Assembly: GCF_004001325.1 (NCBI RefSeq)
Contig: NZ_AP018722.1
Location: 2,046,001-2,110,000 of the forward strand
Direction: 5' to 3'
DNA from: Thiomicrorhabdus aquaedulcis
GTDB lineage: Bacteria > Pseudomonadota > Gammaproteobacteria > Thiomicrospirales > Thiomicrospiraceae
Length of the DNA: 64,000 nucleotides
The translations under genes and the position numbers were made by a program. Positions 1-10,659 of the stretch are shown piece by piece; position 1 is the stretch's first letter; each line of letters starts with the position of its first letter. Under the pieces are notes generated by a model. That model was not told the origin of the DNA. It saw only the letters and a program-made list of their open reading frames with translations, and did no database searches.

Positions 1-436
1 TTGCAAATTCGCTGATACTGGCCAGTTTAATGCTCGTTGCTTCGCCATTAAAATCGCTTAACGCCACAGCATGACCTTGGGCTTTTAGCGTTTTTAAATT
101 TTTAAGCACCTCAATGTCTTTACTGACCGTATTGGGAATTTGCAACACCATTTGATGGGCGTGCGACTCGCCAAAACACGCCAAATGTTCGGGCGTTAGC
201 AGCTCTTTAGGCACGTTTAAAAACGCCGTTTGCGTTGGCGATCCGGCCATCAAGGCAAAGCCCATTTGCGCGTACGCCTGCTGCATTAAGTCGGCAATTT
301 CCTGAGTAGATTGTGCACTGGGTACATCGCCACTGTAAAAACACAACTCGTAGGCAAAGACTTGCATGTGGCGATCTAAAATGGGTTGCCGACCCATAAA
401 TACGGCAGGCGTTGTCGCCAAAGAAGCATTAGACAT
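1..436 (-). CDS. EAL/HDOD-domain signalling protein, partial (N-terminus only)
   Basis: Reading leftward from an ATG at 436 there is an open frame to the window edge (145 codons, C-terminus missing). The segment FMGRQPILDRHMQVFAYEL near residues 13-31 is the typical opening of YuxH-like proteins, which combine a degenerate EAL domain with a C-terminal HDOD domain and act in signalling rather than as c-di-GMP hydrolases. AAGGA lies 8 bases before the ATG and fixes the start. The HDOD half would be outside the window, so the two-domain assignment rests on the family resemblance of the N-terminus. It follows dihydroorotase on the same strand. Confidence 0.75.
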   Translation of the reverse strand, partial: MSNASLATTPAVFMGRQPILDRHMQVFAYELCFYSGDVPSAQSTQEIADLMQQAYAQMGFALMAGSPTQTAFLNVPKELLTPEHLACFGESHAHQMVLQIPNTVSKDIEVLKNLKTLKAQGHAVALSDFNGEATSIKLASISEFA

Positions 437-477
437 AAAGCAATCCTTTAAGATTTTTAAGACCTTTAAAGCCTAAA

Positions 478-507
478 AGAGACCTTTGCACACGTGCAAA
501 GATCTCT
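478..507. terminator. Hairpin, AGAGACCTTTGCAC family, downstream of pyrC
   Basis: Arms of 14 bases (478-491 and 494-507) separated by 2 bases pair with a single G/T mismatch. Read on the minus strand the stem is followed by TTTT, so it can serve as an intrinsic terminator for pyrC, whose stop is at 535. The arm sequence recurs at several other intergenic positions. Confidence 0.6.
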
Positions 508-534
508 AAAAATATAACGTATTGATACACGAGA

Positions 535-1890
535 TTAACGATTAAACAACATTCTTTGCCCTGGCGTAAAATCGGCAAACTGCCCTTGGTGATATTTTAA
601 TTGACCTGACACAATGGTGCTTACCACCGTTGATTTAAAGGTATGACCTTCCCAGGGTGACCACTGACACTTATACAAGTTATGCGCTTTATCGTCCACA
701 TGCGGCTTATTCATGTCCACCAGCACTAAATCGGCCCAATACCCTTCACGAATAAACCCACGGTCTTCAATTTGATAGCGAATAGCCACGTTGTGCGCCA
801 TTTTTTGCACAATGGTTTCTATGTCAAATACACCGTCGTGCACCATATCAAGCAATGCCACTACGGCCTGCTGAACCTGCGGCAAACCGGCGGGGGCACT
901 AAAGTAAGTATTGGCTTTTTCAGCCTGAGTGTGGGGTGCGTGATCCGTTGCAATAATGTCAATACGGCCTTCGCGAACTGCTTGGCGAATGGCGTCTCTA
1001 TCCGACTGTTTTTTAATGGCTGGATTGCACTTAATTAAATGCCCAGAAGTGGCGTAATCTTCTTCGCTAAACCACAAATGATGCACACAGGCTTCAGCGG
1101 TAATTTTTTTGCCTTCGACCGGGCCTGGCTCAAACAACGCCAACTCTTCGGCCGTGGTAATGTGTAACACATGCAAATTAGCCCCGGTTTCTTTGGCCAA
1201 TTCAATCGCCATGGACGATGATTTGTAACAAGCCTCTCTGCAACGAATATTGGGATGCTCAAACGCAGGAATGTCGTCACCGTATTGTTGACGATAAACA
1301 GCCTCTTGCGCTTGAATCATGGGCGTGTCTTCGCAATGCGTGGCGATTAACGTGGGGCTGTGGGTAAATATGTCGCGCAAAGCTTGCTCGCGGTCAACCA
1401 ACATATTGCCGGTTGACGCACCCATAAACACCTTTACCCCACACACGTTGCGTGGATTAACTTGTTTTAGCTCTTCAACATTGTCGTTGGTGGCACCAAA
1501 ATAAAACGAATAGTTTATCCACGATTTTTGCGCGCCAATTTGGTATTTGGCCTCTAAATTCTCAATTGTGGTGGTGGTTGGCTTCACATTGGGCATGTCC
1601 ATAAAAGCGGTAATACCCCCAACCAAAGCCGCTTTAGACTCGGTAGAAATATCGCCTTTTTGAGTAAGCCCTGGGTCTCTAAAGTGTACTTGATCGTCAA
1701 TCATGCCCGGAATTAAAAATAAGCCCGTCGCATCAATAATTTGATCATCGTCACCGGCTTCAAATTCAATGTGTTGAGCAATTTTTACAATACGGCCATC
1801 TTGCACCAATACATCGGCCACCCAAGTTTTATGTTCGTTAACCAACGTAGCATTTGAAATAAACAGTCTATTAGTTTGTGCCATGTTCAC
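535..1890 (-). CDS. pyrC: Dihydroorotase (amidohydrolase superfamily)
   Basis: 451 residues, about the length of class I dihydroorotases. It would interconvert N-carbamoyl-aspartate and dihydroorotate in pyrimidine synthesis, in the cytoplasm. Visible family marks: IPGMIDDQVHFRDPGL near residue 58 (metal site), GVKVFMGAST near 152 (carboxylated lysine region), an ATHCED block, LHVLHITTAEE, and ATDHAPH near residue 308 holding the catalytic Asp. The first His of the usual HxH metal motif is Gln here (QVH); I recall this variant from some dihydroorotases, so activity is not excluded. The GTG start at 1890 is chosen because AAGGA lies about 7 bases upstream; an ATG two codons later is possible. 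pyrE is at 16.7 kb, not linked. Confidence 0.88.
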   Translation of the reverse strand: MNMAQTNRLFISNATLVNEHKTWVADVLVQDGRIVKIAQHIEFEAGDDDQIIDATGLFLIPGMIDDQVHFRDPGLTQKGDISTESKAALVGGITAFMDMPNVKPTTTTIENLEAKYQIGAQKSWINYSFYFGATNDNVEELKQVNPRNVCGVKVFMGASTGNMLVDREQALRDIFTHSPTLIATHCEDTPMIQAQEAVYRQQYGDDIPAFEHPNIRCREACYKSSSMAIELAKETGANLHVLHITTAEELALFEPGPVEGKKITAEACVHHLWFSEEDYATSGHLIKCNPAIKKQSDRDAIRQAVREGRIDIIATDHAPHTQAEKANTYFSAPAGLPQVQQAVVALLDMVHDGVFDIETIVQKMAHNVAIRYQIEDRGFIREGYWADLVLVDMNKPHVDDKAHNLYKCQWSPWEGHTFKSTVVSTIVSGQLKYHQGQFADFTPGQRMLFNR

Positions 1891-1913
1891 AGTAACGTCC
1901 TTTTAGTTTACTA

Positions 1914-1947
1914 AGAGACCTTTGCATTCACTCGTGCAAAGGTCTCT
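1914..1947. repeat. Perfect inverted repeat, AGAGACCTTTGCA family
   Basis: Two perfect 13-base arms (1914-1926 and 1935-1947) around an 8-base loop, in the 320-base gap upstream of pyrC. A degenerate relative follows at about 1973-1998. The rest of the gap to 2210 is AT-rich and I see no gene; it probably holds the divergent promoters of pyrC and the binding-protein operon. Confidence 0.7.
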
Positions 1948-2210
1948 AAATTTATAAATTTATATTGATATGATGAAACCTTTGCGCAAAAGTCTCATAA
2001 TGTATACTTATAAAACCTTTAAACGTTACTAAACACATATAAACGCTAATGGTTGGTTAAATTAATGCGTGTTATTCTATCCTGAAATACGGTTATTTTT
2101 TTAAGCCAATATGCTTTGTAACACACAATTTTGTCAATAAGACCGTTGCAACCGTCTTTTATTAGCCTTGCAGTTAAACGCTAAACAACCATCGTGACCA
2201 GGTAATTACA

Positions 2211-3317
2211 GTGCGAAAAACAAGGTTAACACATTTTATATCAGTTTTTTTTATGACTAGACGGATAATGCATACCACTCATTTTATTAGCTTACCGGTC
2301 AGCTCGCTGCAGACCTGGCGAGTTTTAAGCCTTTTACTGCTTACAGTGTTTAGCGTGCTAAGCTCAAAATCGGCGTTAGCCAACTCCAATAACAATACCA
2401 ATTCTTCTCAAGCAGTGTGCGTACACATCGCCTCTTACAAGATCGGTTATGAGTGGCAAGATGGCATTGATGCGGCACTTTCGCAACACCTTAACCAGGC
2501 CTGCCAACTTAAAACATTTTACATGAACACCCAAAACACCTTAAGCACTGAAAGCCTCACACAACGTGGCGAACAAGCCAAAGATTTTATTGAACGCGAA
2601 CAACCTAATGTGGTCATTGTATCGGACGACGACGCGGTTAAATACGTTTTACAACCGTATTTTCGCGACCATAGAATTCCGTTTGTATTTTGTGGACTTA
2701 ATAACGGTGGTGCAGTGTATGACCTGCCCTACAGCAATGCAACTGGCATGGTGGAATACTCGCCAGTAGGCCAGCTGCTTAAACTCTTATTTAGCATTAA
2801 CCCAGCTAAAACTCACGTAGCTTATTTAAATACCCTGGGCACCACGGCTGAAAAAGACGCCTTAACGTTTCATAGAGTTATGAAAAGAATGGGTACGCCC
2901 TACACAATTTACACTGTGGCTAACCAAGAAGAATGGCGAGCCATGTATCTAAAAATTCACAACGACCCACACGTGGATTTGGTGTTTTTAGGCAATACCG
3001 TGGCGTTTAAAAATTGGAACCACGCAGACAATTTAGCGTTTACCCTCGTTAACAGCCAAAAACTTAGCTTTGCCGAGCACAATTGGATGATGCCTTATGT
3101 AAGTTTAGGTATTTTAAAATCGCCCTACGAACAGGGCGCTTGGGCGGCACAAACGGCCAAAGCCATTTTAAATGGCATGCCTGTAGAGCGTTTACCTGTG
3201 GTGCCCAACCGTAATTTTCAACTGTGGTCCAATCTTAAGCAATTAAACGCCATTAAACAGACGTTACCCGACTCATTATTGTCACAAGCCATTTTATACA
3301 GCGAACCAGCGCGATGA
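2211..3317 (+). CDS. Periplasmic substrate-binding protein (ABC_sub_bind type)
   Basis: 368 residues with a basic N-terminus, a hydrophobic stretch at about 35-52 and an ALA cleavage-type site, so exported. The body resembles the ABC_sub_bind family (PF04392-like): alternating Rossmann-like segments such as PNVVIVSDDDAVKYVL, IPFVFCGLNNGG and VDLVFLGNTVAF. No permease or ATPase gene is nearby. The gene overlaps the next one by 4 bases (ATGA), so the two are translationally coupled; the likely role is ligand sensing for that c-di-GMP enzyme rather than import. The GTG at 2211 is a weak start; ATGs at 2253 and 2268 would still leave a signal peptide. The ligand is unknown. Confidence 0.75.
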   Translation: MRKTRLTHFISVFFMTRRIMHTTHFISLPVSSLQTWRVLSLLLLTVFSVLSSKSALANSNNNTNSSQAVCVHIASYKIGYEWQDGIDAALSQHLNQACQLKTFYMNTQNTLSTESLTQRGEQAKDFIEREQPNVVIVSDDDAVKYVLQPYFRDHRIPFVFCGLNNGGAVYDLPYSNATGMVEYSPVGQLLKLLFSINPAKTHVAYLNTLGTTAEKDALTFHRVMKRMGTPYTIYTVANQEEWRAMYLKIHNDPHVDLVFLGNTVAFKNWNHADNLAFTLVNSQKLSFAEHNWMMPYVSLGILKSPYEQGAWAAQTAKAILNGMPVERLPVVPNRNFQLWSNLKQLNAIKQTLPDSLLSQAILYSEPAR

Positions 3318-6180
3318 CCCCCGTTAAAACTAACCCCCTTAACAAACGTGCCAAACATGGCTTTTTAGCAAGCCTGCAAGGCCAAATGTCTTTAAAAACC
3401 AGTCTGTTACTAACTTTGGCCGCTCTGCTGTTTGTCAGCCTAGCGGTGATTGCTCAAATTAATCAACAATTTCGTGCCGCTGAAACGGTGTTTGAAGACA
3501 ACATTACTCGGCTCATGCAACAACAACTCACTGAAGCTAAGCGTGCTGAAACCTTGCTTAATGCATTGTCACAGTTTTACGCCTCAGACCTTATTAAATC
3601 GGATACTGCTTACGAGCAATTTTCACAAGGTTTGGTTGACAAAATAGACCACATAGAAGCCATTGGTTTGGCGCAGCTTATCCAAAAAGAACACGCTTAT
3701 ATCTTTGAAAACCAACAAAAAAACTTAGGTTATGAAGACTTTACCATTGAAAACAAAAACTTATTTTTACAAGAAACGGCCAATACCACTGACCAACACT
3801 TAGCCATTCACCTGATTGCCCCGCTCTCACCAGAACACTCTATTTATTTAGGACAAGATTTGCTCAGCTTGCCTAATATTGCGTTAAAACTAGATCAGGC
3901 CATTAAAAACAATCAATTTTTTGCAGAAACAACGCAATTAACTGTTCGTCGTAACCCTAACTCTTTAGAGCATGAAATATTTTCTTTGTTTTTAAAACCC
4001 GTCTATTTAAGCAACCCTAAAAGCCTGGGTACTGAAGAACGGCAACGCCAAATTAAAGGCGTCGCGTTTATGGCGACACCAACCGAAAAAATACTGCTAG
4101 ATATGGTAGAGACCCTTTTTGCAGACAAAAAAATACGCATCATCGTATCCTTTCAATCAGGCACGCTTGAGGTGAGTAAAACCCTCATAAACAGCTTGCC
4201 AGATACCCTCTATGAACTGCCCTGGCTTAAACAAACCTTTAGCAGCAAATTTGCTTTAAACTTATCCAGCCCCAACACCGTGCTGCATATTACTCATCAT
4301 TGGCCATTAAGCGAGCTTAAGGCCTGGCCTGTTATATTCAGTGCTCTATTAGCACTGCTTTTTTACACCGCATTAATGCTCTTGTTACTGCTGGGAATAC
4401 GCTACACCAAAACACTGCAACAAGCGCAAAACCGCCTAACCCAAATTATTCGCACCTCTCAGGACGCGGTGATTGTCACCAATCGTCAAGGCTACATTCA
4501 AGAATGGAACCCCGAAGCCACTCGCCTTTTTGGCTATTTACAAGAGCATGCTTTGGGACAATGCATTGTCTGTCTTATTTTTGAAAACCCCGACAATCTT
4601 CAGCCATCCGACCGCCAAAACGAAGCCCTTTTAATTGACATTTTTTCAAACAACATAAACTTACAACGCCAGCAAGGCAAAACCAATCGCACCGAAGTTA
4701 CCTTGCGCACCCAAAACGGCGAACGCCTTACGGCCGAAGTAGCAACGGCCATTTTAAGCGTACAAAATGACTTAGAGATAAGCTTGTTTATAAAAGATAT
4801 AACCTATCAGCGTCGTACCGAAGCCGCAATTAAACAACTGGCCTATTACGACCCACTCACTCAGCTTGAAAATCGCACCCATTTCAAGCAGCAAATAGAA
4901 CACCTGATTCACCAAAAAAACATCAGTCATTTTGCACTGTTCTTTTTAGACCTAGACGGTTTTAAACAAGTCAACGACACTCTAGGGCACAGCGTAGGCG
5001 ACGAGCTTTTAAAGGTTATTGCTAAACGCATCACCCATACCTTGCGTGATGCCGCCCACGCCACCCATATTTGTCGCTTTGGTGGTGATGAATTTGTGCT
5101 GATGCTCGGCGGCGTCTCAGAACACGATGTGGCGCAAATATCGTTACGTTTGCTTTCGCAAATTGAACGTTTGGTTAAAGTAAACGAAGACGAGTTGCAT
5201 GTATCTGCCAGCATTGGCATTGCCTTGTACCCCCAGCACGGTCACAATGTTGATACGTTATTGCGGCACGCCGACACCGCCATGTATCAGTCTAAAGCCG
5301 CTGGCAAAAACACCTTTTCGGTTTACAACGACGTTATGGAACAAGACCTTTCCAAGCGTACTCAGGTCGAAAAACACCTGCGTAATGCCATTCGCAATAA
5401 AGAGTTCTCGTTGGTATACCAACCGCAAATAGAGCTTAAAACCGGTCTCATTGTTGGCGTTGAAGCCTTAATTAGGTGGAACAACCCCATTTTAGGCAAT
5501 GTGCCACCCGATGAGTTTATTTCGATTGCCGAAGAGAGCAATCAAATTATTGCCATTGGCGACTGGGTAGCACAAACCTGCATTAACCAATTAAACGCTT
5601 GGAAAAACAGCCCTTTTGATTATTTGCACATTGCCCTTAACGTCAGTGGCGTGCAATTTGAACACCCGCACTTTTAGACACCATTAGAGTGATGATGACA
5701 CAGGCCAACATTAGCCACCACCTTCTTGAAATTGAGCTAACCGAACGCACCATCATGGGCAACGTGACCGAAAACATTTCGCGCTTTAACAACATTCGAG
5801 CCGAAGGCTTTGGTTTGTCGGTAGACGACTTTGGCACCGGCTATTCGTCATTAAGTTATTTAAAAAAGTTTCCCTTAAGCATTTTAAAAATAGATAAAAG
5901 CTTTGTAGACGGCTTACCCAACGATGAGGAAGACGCGAGCATTGCCACAGCCATTATTAATTTGGCACACAGTTTAAACATGCAAGTCGTCGCCGAAGGC
6001 GTAGAAACCTTTGCGCAACTCACTTTTTTAAGCGCCCTTAACTGCAACAAAGCCCAAGGCTATTTTATTAGCCGCCCGTTGCCGATTGAACAACTTGAAA
6101 CCTGGTTGCAAATCCACCGCCAAGGTTTTTTTGCCCAAGAAAATTTTTATATAAAGAACCAACCACATGAAACCCTTTAA
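3314..6180 (+). pseudogene. CHASE-PAS-GGDEF-EAL c-di-GMP enzyme, single frameshift
   Basis: Membrane protein of about 955 residues if one base is restored. Order: TM helix at about 27-47, CHASE-like periplasmic domain, second TM at about 340-365, PAS (QDAVIVTNRQGYIQEWN), GGDEF with intact FGGDEF near residue 592, EAL with intact VEALIRW. The frame stops at TAG 5675-5677 just after NVSGVQFEHPHF; the EAL domain resumes in the next frame (LLEIELTERTIM, VDDFGTGYSS) and runs to 6180. Adding one T to the run 5672-5675 joins the halves seamlessly. As written, the product would lose the second half of the EAL domain. It is coupled to the binding protein upstream, which is the likely input. Assembly error or true mutation cannot be separated here. 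Confidence 0.85.
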
Positions 6181-6496
6181 CTCAAACAACCCCATTATTT
6201 GGTTGCTTATTGGCACAGTGCGTGGTTATCAACTGTTTATTAGCCCACTGCTAGGACCACGCTGTCGGTTTTACCCGAGCTGCTCACACTACGCCATTGA
6301 CGCGCTAAAACAACACGGCGTGTTTTGTGGCAGTTGGCTGGCGTTAAAGCGCATTGGCCGTTGTCATCCGGCCAATCCAGGAGGCATTGATTTTGTTCCT
6401 CAGTGCGGCTGTCAATCGCACGCCAAATGCCAAGAACTCACGCACGACCAACCAGAACCTGACACCCAAGCCAACGACGTAGCCAAACCTAATTAA
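6167..6496 (+). CDS. yidD: Membrane protein insertion efficiency factor YidD
   Basis: 109 residues with the YidD signature: a short hydrophobic N-terminus, [30 protein letters not shown], and [14 protein letters not shown]. YidD helps insertion of inner membrane proteins by the YidC/Sec route. It usually sits in the rpmH-rnpA-yidD-yidC cluster; here it overlaps the end of the GGDEF-EAL gene by 14 bases, an unusual place. The C-terminal tail after FVPQCG is longer than typical and polar. The ATG at 6167 gives the expected N-terminus. Confidence 0.9.
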   Translation: MKPFNSNNPIIWLLIGTVRGYQLFISPLLGPRCRFYPSCSHYAIDALKQHGVFCGSWLALKRIGRCHPANPGGIDFVPQCGCQSHAKCQELTHDQPEPDTQANDVAKPN

Positions 6497-6506
6497 TTGG
6501 TCTTTG

Positions 6507-6518
6507 ACCAGGCCTGGT
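6507..6518. repeat. ACCAGGCCTGGT palindrome, intergenic
   Basis: Exact 12-bp copy, just after yidD, flanked by TTG on the left and TTAA on the right so that the inverted repeat extends imperfectly. One of 18 exact copies in the window. Confidence 0.85.
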
Positions 6519-6640
6519 TAAACGTCAAAATGCATCTAAAAAGCGCATTTAATACAGCTGTCATGTTTTATGGCGCTTAACGCGATAGAATAACAAGATT
6601 ACCTATTAAACCTCCTTTAACCGCTTGTTAGGATTTATTC

Positions 6641-8768
6641 ATGCTTGTTCACGAACCGACGTTATCTTCTACCCAAATTCAACCCGCCGAACGTTATATA
6701 AACCGCGAACGCAGTTTATTAGAGTTTAATCGTCGCGTACTCGCTCAAGCCCTAAACCCTGATGTTCCGCTGCTTGAACGCTTAAAGTTTTTATGCATTT
6801 CCAGCACCAACATGGACGAATTTTTTGAAGTGCGCCTTGCCAGCTTATACGAGCTGGCCAAAGACCCTAGCGCGGTCACGCAACCCGACGGCCATTCGCC
6901 CATCGAAGCCATTAAATGTCTGTCTAAGGCCGCCCATCAAATTGTTGAGGAGCAATACCACACCCTAAACAACGTACTAACCCCAGAACTGCAAAAAGAA
7001 AACATTCGTTTTTTACGTCGCAACCACTGGAACCAAGAGCAGCGCGATTGGATTAAGCATTATTTTATCGAAGCACTTCAACCCGTATTAAGCGCCGTAG
7101 GATTAGACCCCTCGCATCCGTTTCCGCGCGTACTCAACAAAACGCTTAATTTTATTGTTTCGCTCGAAGGCAAAGACGCGTTTGGACGCTCTAACGGCTT
7201 GGCCATTGTTCCGGTACCACGCTCATTACCGCGCCTTATTAAACTGCCCAGTGAAGCGACCTCTGGTGAAAACGACTTTGTGTTTTATCGTCCATTTTGC
7301 ACGCCAATGTGTCCTTATTGTTTCCAGGCATGACCGTTACAGGTTGTTACCAATTTAGAGTTACCCGCAACACCAATCTGTTTATTGACGAAGAAGAAGT
7401 AGACGATATTATGAGCGCCCTGCAAGGCGAGCTGTCAACTCGTCAATACGGCGACGCCATTCGTATCGAAGTGGCCGACAACTGCCCGCGTCACATTGTG
7501 GATTACTTATTAGAGCGTTTTAAACTGGATGAAACCGCACTGTACCAAGTAAACGGCCCGGTTAACTTGCACCGTTTAGACGCCGTGCCAGGCAAAGTAA
7601 ATCGCCCCGACCTACTTTACCCACCGTTTAGCCCCAAAGTATTCGAAGCTAAGCGCCCCCAAAAAAATGCCTTTCGCTTTTTAATCGCCAAAAAGAGCCG
7701 GCTAATATTTTTGAGCAACTGCAAAAACGCGATATTTTATTGCATCACCCGTACGATGCCTTTGCTCCGGTTATCGACTTTTTGCAGCAAGCCGCCAACG
7801 ACCCCGACGTGCTAGCCATTCGCATGACGCTGTACCGTACCGGTCAAGACTCGCTTATTATTAAAGCCTTAGAGCGTGCCGCCAAAAATGGCAAAGAAGT
7901 CACCGCCGTGATTGAACTGCGCGCACGCTTTGACGAAGACACCAACATTATTCAAGCCACCCGTTTGCAAGATGCGGGCGCACACGTGGTGTACGGCGTG
8001 GTGGGTTACAAAACCCACGCTAAAATGATTTTGGTGGTGCGTCGTGAAGGCGACAAATTACGCCATTACGCCCACATGGGCACCGGCAATTACCACCACA
8101 TTACCACCCGTTTTTACACCGATTTTGGCCTAATGACCGCTAATCCGGCGATTGGGCGCGACGTGTCTAAAATTTTTCAGCAACTTACCAGCTTGGGCGA
8201 CACCAAGCACATGGAAGTGTTGTTGCAATCGCCTTTTACTCTGCACAGCGGCATGTTAGAGCGCATTGCGCGTGAAGCCGCCAGTGCACGCCAAGGCAAA
8301 CCCGCCCGCATCATTGCCAAAATGAACGGCCTTGAAGAGCGCACCATTATTGATGCGCTGTACGACGCATCGAGCGCGGGCGTTAAAATTGATTTAATTG
8401 TTCGCGGCATTTGCAGTTTGCGCGCCGGCGTACCAGGCCTGTCCGAAAATATTACGGTTACTTCTATTATTGGCCGATTTTTAGAGCATCACCGTATCTA
8501 CTATTTTGAAAACCAAGGCCAACCCGAACTGTTTTGCGCCAGCGCCGATTGGATGCGACGTAATTTATTGGCGCGGGTTGAAACCTGCTTTCCCATTTTA
8601 GACCCCAAATGCTTTCAGCAGGTGTACACCGAAGGCTTGGCCATGTACTTAGAAGACAATGTGGGTGCGTGGCAGTTGCAACCCAATGACGAATACACGC
8701 GTAAACAAAACGACCAACCCCTGTTTAGCGCCCAACAAACCCTTATCGAAAAATACACTCGAGCCTAA
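6641..8768 (+). pseudogene. ppk: Polyphosphate kinase, two frameshifts
   Basis: The three reading-frame pieces together make a PPK1 of about 709 residues, the normal length. N-terminal piece: YINRERSLLEFNRRVL and TNMDEFFEVR. Middle piece: LFPGMTVTGCYQFRVTRN. C-terminal piece: DILLHHPYDAFAPV, GTGNYHHITTRFYTDFGL (catalytic His region), and RARFDE. The first shift is at the T run 7295-7298 (a fifth T gives RPFLHANVSLLFPGM); the second is at or near T run 7678-7682 (a sixth T gives FRFFNRQKEPANIF). PPK makes polyphosphate from ATP at the inner membrane; the exopolyphosphatase gene follows, so this is the classic ppk-ppx pair. Both breaks are single missing bases; the downstream piece shows no other decay. 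Confidence 0.9.
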
Positions 8769-8783
8769 ACTTTTTAAAAACAC

Positions 8784-8813
8784 GGCCTTTACACTCACTT
8801 CCTTGTAAAGGTC
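8784..8813. terminator. Hairpin after ppk
   Basis: Arms CCTTTACA (8786-8793) and TGTAAAGG (8804-8811) around a 10-base loop, extended by weaker pairs. It lies 16 bases after the ppk stop. The arm is related to the AGACCTTTGCA repeat family. The stretch from here to 9024 holds no gene I trust. Confidence 0.45.
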
Positions 8814-9024
8814 GGTCAATGTATGTTAAAGCTCGTTAAAGACCGATATAAAAATAGACGCAGTCTTCCTGTCAAAACATTTTGTGTTCGCTTAAACCTC
8901 ATCAAGCGTTCCTCCCAAATATTAAGCGGCTTTTTATGGTGCACGCGCGGCGCAAAAAAAGTAAACTACCGCAAAACCGCGCGGACAATACGGTTTATTG
9001 TTCGCCTATTTGAGAGCCTTGCCC

Positions 9025-10587
9025 ATGACAAACACGCCCAATTTGCCCCCCGAAATCCCTCAAAACACGCCATCGGGTAACGCAACCGATTCGGCCGACC
9101 AGTCTTTATATGCCGCCATTGACTTAGGCTCAAACAGCTTTCACATGATTATAGCCCGCGAAATTCACGGTCAAATGCAAGTGGTCGACAAACATAAAGA
9201 GATGGTGCGTTTGCGTGCCGATTTGGGTGTAAACGGAGAATTGTCCGAAAAAGCCTTTAGCAGTGGCATTGCCTGTTTAGAGCGTTTTGGCCAGTTAATT
9301 AATGGTATACCCACGCAAAATGTGCGCGCGGTAGGCACCAATACATTGCGCAACGCCACCAACAGTCGCTCTTTTTTAGCCCAAGCCAGTAAAGCTTTGG
9401 GGCATAAAATACAAATTATTGCCGGCCAAGAAGAAGCCCGACTCATCTATTTAGGCGTAGCGCATGGGCTGCCCAATAATGACGAGCAACGCTTGGTTAT
9501 GGACATTGGCGGTGGCAGTACTGAATATATTATTGGCAAACACTTTGACAACCAACACTTAAGCAGTACCGAAATGGGCTGTGTAAGCATCACGCAAAGT
9601 CACTTTCCTAAAGGTGCTATTACCCTTGAACGCTTAAATTACGCCATTGCCTGCTGCCGTCAAACCCTGCGCCCACACCGCAACAAGCTTAAAAAACTGG
9701 GTTGGGACACGGCCATTGGCGCATCGGGCAGCATTAAATCAATTGGCGAAATTATAAAAGCCAACGGGTGGTCAGACAACGGCATTACCTTACCGGCCAT
9801 GGTCAAGCTCAGCGAAGCACTTATTGCCGCGGGTTCGGCCGATGACATTAAACTTGAAGGCTTAAAAGACGAACGCCGCCCCGTTCTTATTGGCGGCTTA
9901 GCCATTTTAATGGCCACGTTTATAGAACTTAATATCGCGCAAATGAACGTGTCGGCCAACGCCCTACGTGAAGGCTTAGTGTTTGATACATTAGGCCGAC
10001 TATACGCCGAAGACGCGCGTGAAATAAGCGTAAACGCCATGCAACAATGGATGAAAGTAGACGTTCAACAAGCCAATCACGTGGCTCAAACGGCTCGTTC
10101 ACTGTTTAAGCAAGCACACACCATTTGGCCATTACGCCCAACCGAATACGACTTTAAACGCCTGCTTAAATGGGCGTGTATGCTTCACGAATGCGGCATT
10201 GCAATCAGCTACAAACGCTATCGTCAGCACAGTGCGTATTTAATTGAACAAGCTGACATGGCCGGGTTTGACCAACAAGAAAAACAAATTTTAAGCACGA
10301 TGATGCTCAACCACCGAGGCAAATTCATTCCTACGGTGTACGACGAGCTAGAAAAAGAGTTTAGTGAACAATTGATTTGCCTAACCGTCCTGCTGCGCCT
10401 AGCGGTACGCATTCACCGAGGCCGCGACCTAGAAGACGTAGACCCCGTATTAAGCATTGAAAACACCAACGAAGTGCACTTAAAATTTACCAATCAATGG
10501 CTTAATGAGCACCCGCTAACGCGGTTAGATTTAGAAACCGAAGCCAAACGACTGGAAGCCGCTGGGTTTAAATTGACGTTTGAATAA
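9025..10587 (+). CDS. ppx: Exopolyphosphatase (Ppx/GppA family)
   Basis: About 520 residues. The ASKHA-type phosphatase core is plain: AAIDLGSNSFHMII near the N-terminus, ERFGQ, RAVGTNTLRNATN, AGQEEARLIYLG, and MDIGGGSTEYIIG. The C-terminal half is the HD-like helical domain (LLKWACMLHECG, LNHRGK) normal for long Ppx proteins. It releases terminal phosphate from polyphosphate, or the pppGpp gamma phosphate if GppA-like. It follows ppk by about 250 bases. ATG 9025 is preferred over upstream TTG 8998 because the first conserved block begins about 30 residues later and GAGAG lies upstream of it. Confidence 0.9.
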   Translation: MTNTPNLPPEIPQNTPSGNATDSADQSLYAAIDLGSNSFHMIIAREIHGQMQVVDKHKEMVRLRADLGVNGELSEKAFSSGIACLERFGQLINGIPTQNVRAVGTNTLRNATNSRSFLAQASKALGHKIQIIAGQEEARLIYLGVAHGLPNNDEQRLVMDIGGGSTEYIIGKHFDNQHLSSTEMGCVSITQSHFPKGAITLERLNYAIACCRQTLRPHRNKLKKLGWDTAIGASGSIKSIGEIIKANGWSDNGITLPAMVKLSEALIAAGSADDIKLEGLKDERRPVLIGGLAILMATFIELNIAQMNVSANALREGLVFDTLGRLYAEDAREISVNAMQQWMKVDVQQANHVAQTARSLFKQAHTIWPLRPTEYDFKRLLKWACMLHECGIAISYKRYRQHSAYLIEQADMAGFDQQEKQILSTMMLNHRGKFIPTVYDELEKEFSEQLICLTVLLRLAVRIHRGRDLEDVDPVLSIENTNEVHLKFTNQWLNEHPLTRLDLETEAKRLEAAGFKLTFE

Positions 10588-10659
10588 TGTGCGACCCTTG
10601 CGCGCTTAAACCCGCGCAATTAACCGTAATTAACCTCAACTAGCATTAAGCCATCGCTC

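Noticed and set aside
3314-6180. Second half of the GGDEF-EAL gene (5689-6180) as a separate EAL protein
   Set aside because: The frame starts in the middle of the EAL fold with no Shine-Dalgarno; one base joins it to the upstream frame exactly.
8823-9080. An open frame of 85 codons before ppx
   Set aside because: It overlaps the start of ppx, is rich in Arg and Lys, has no Shine-Dalgarno and no family resemblance.
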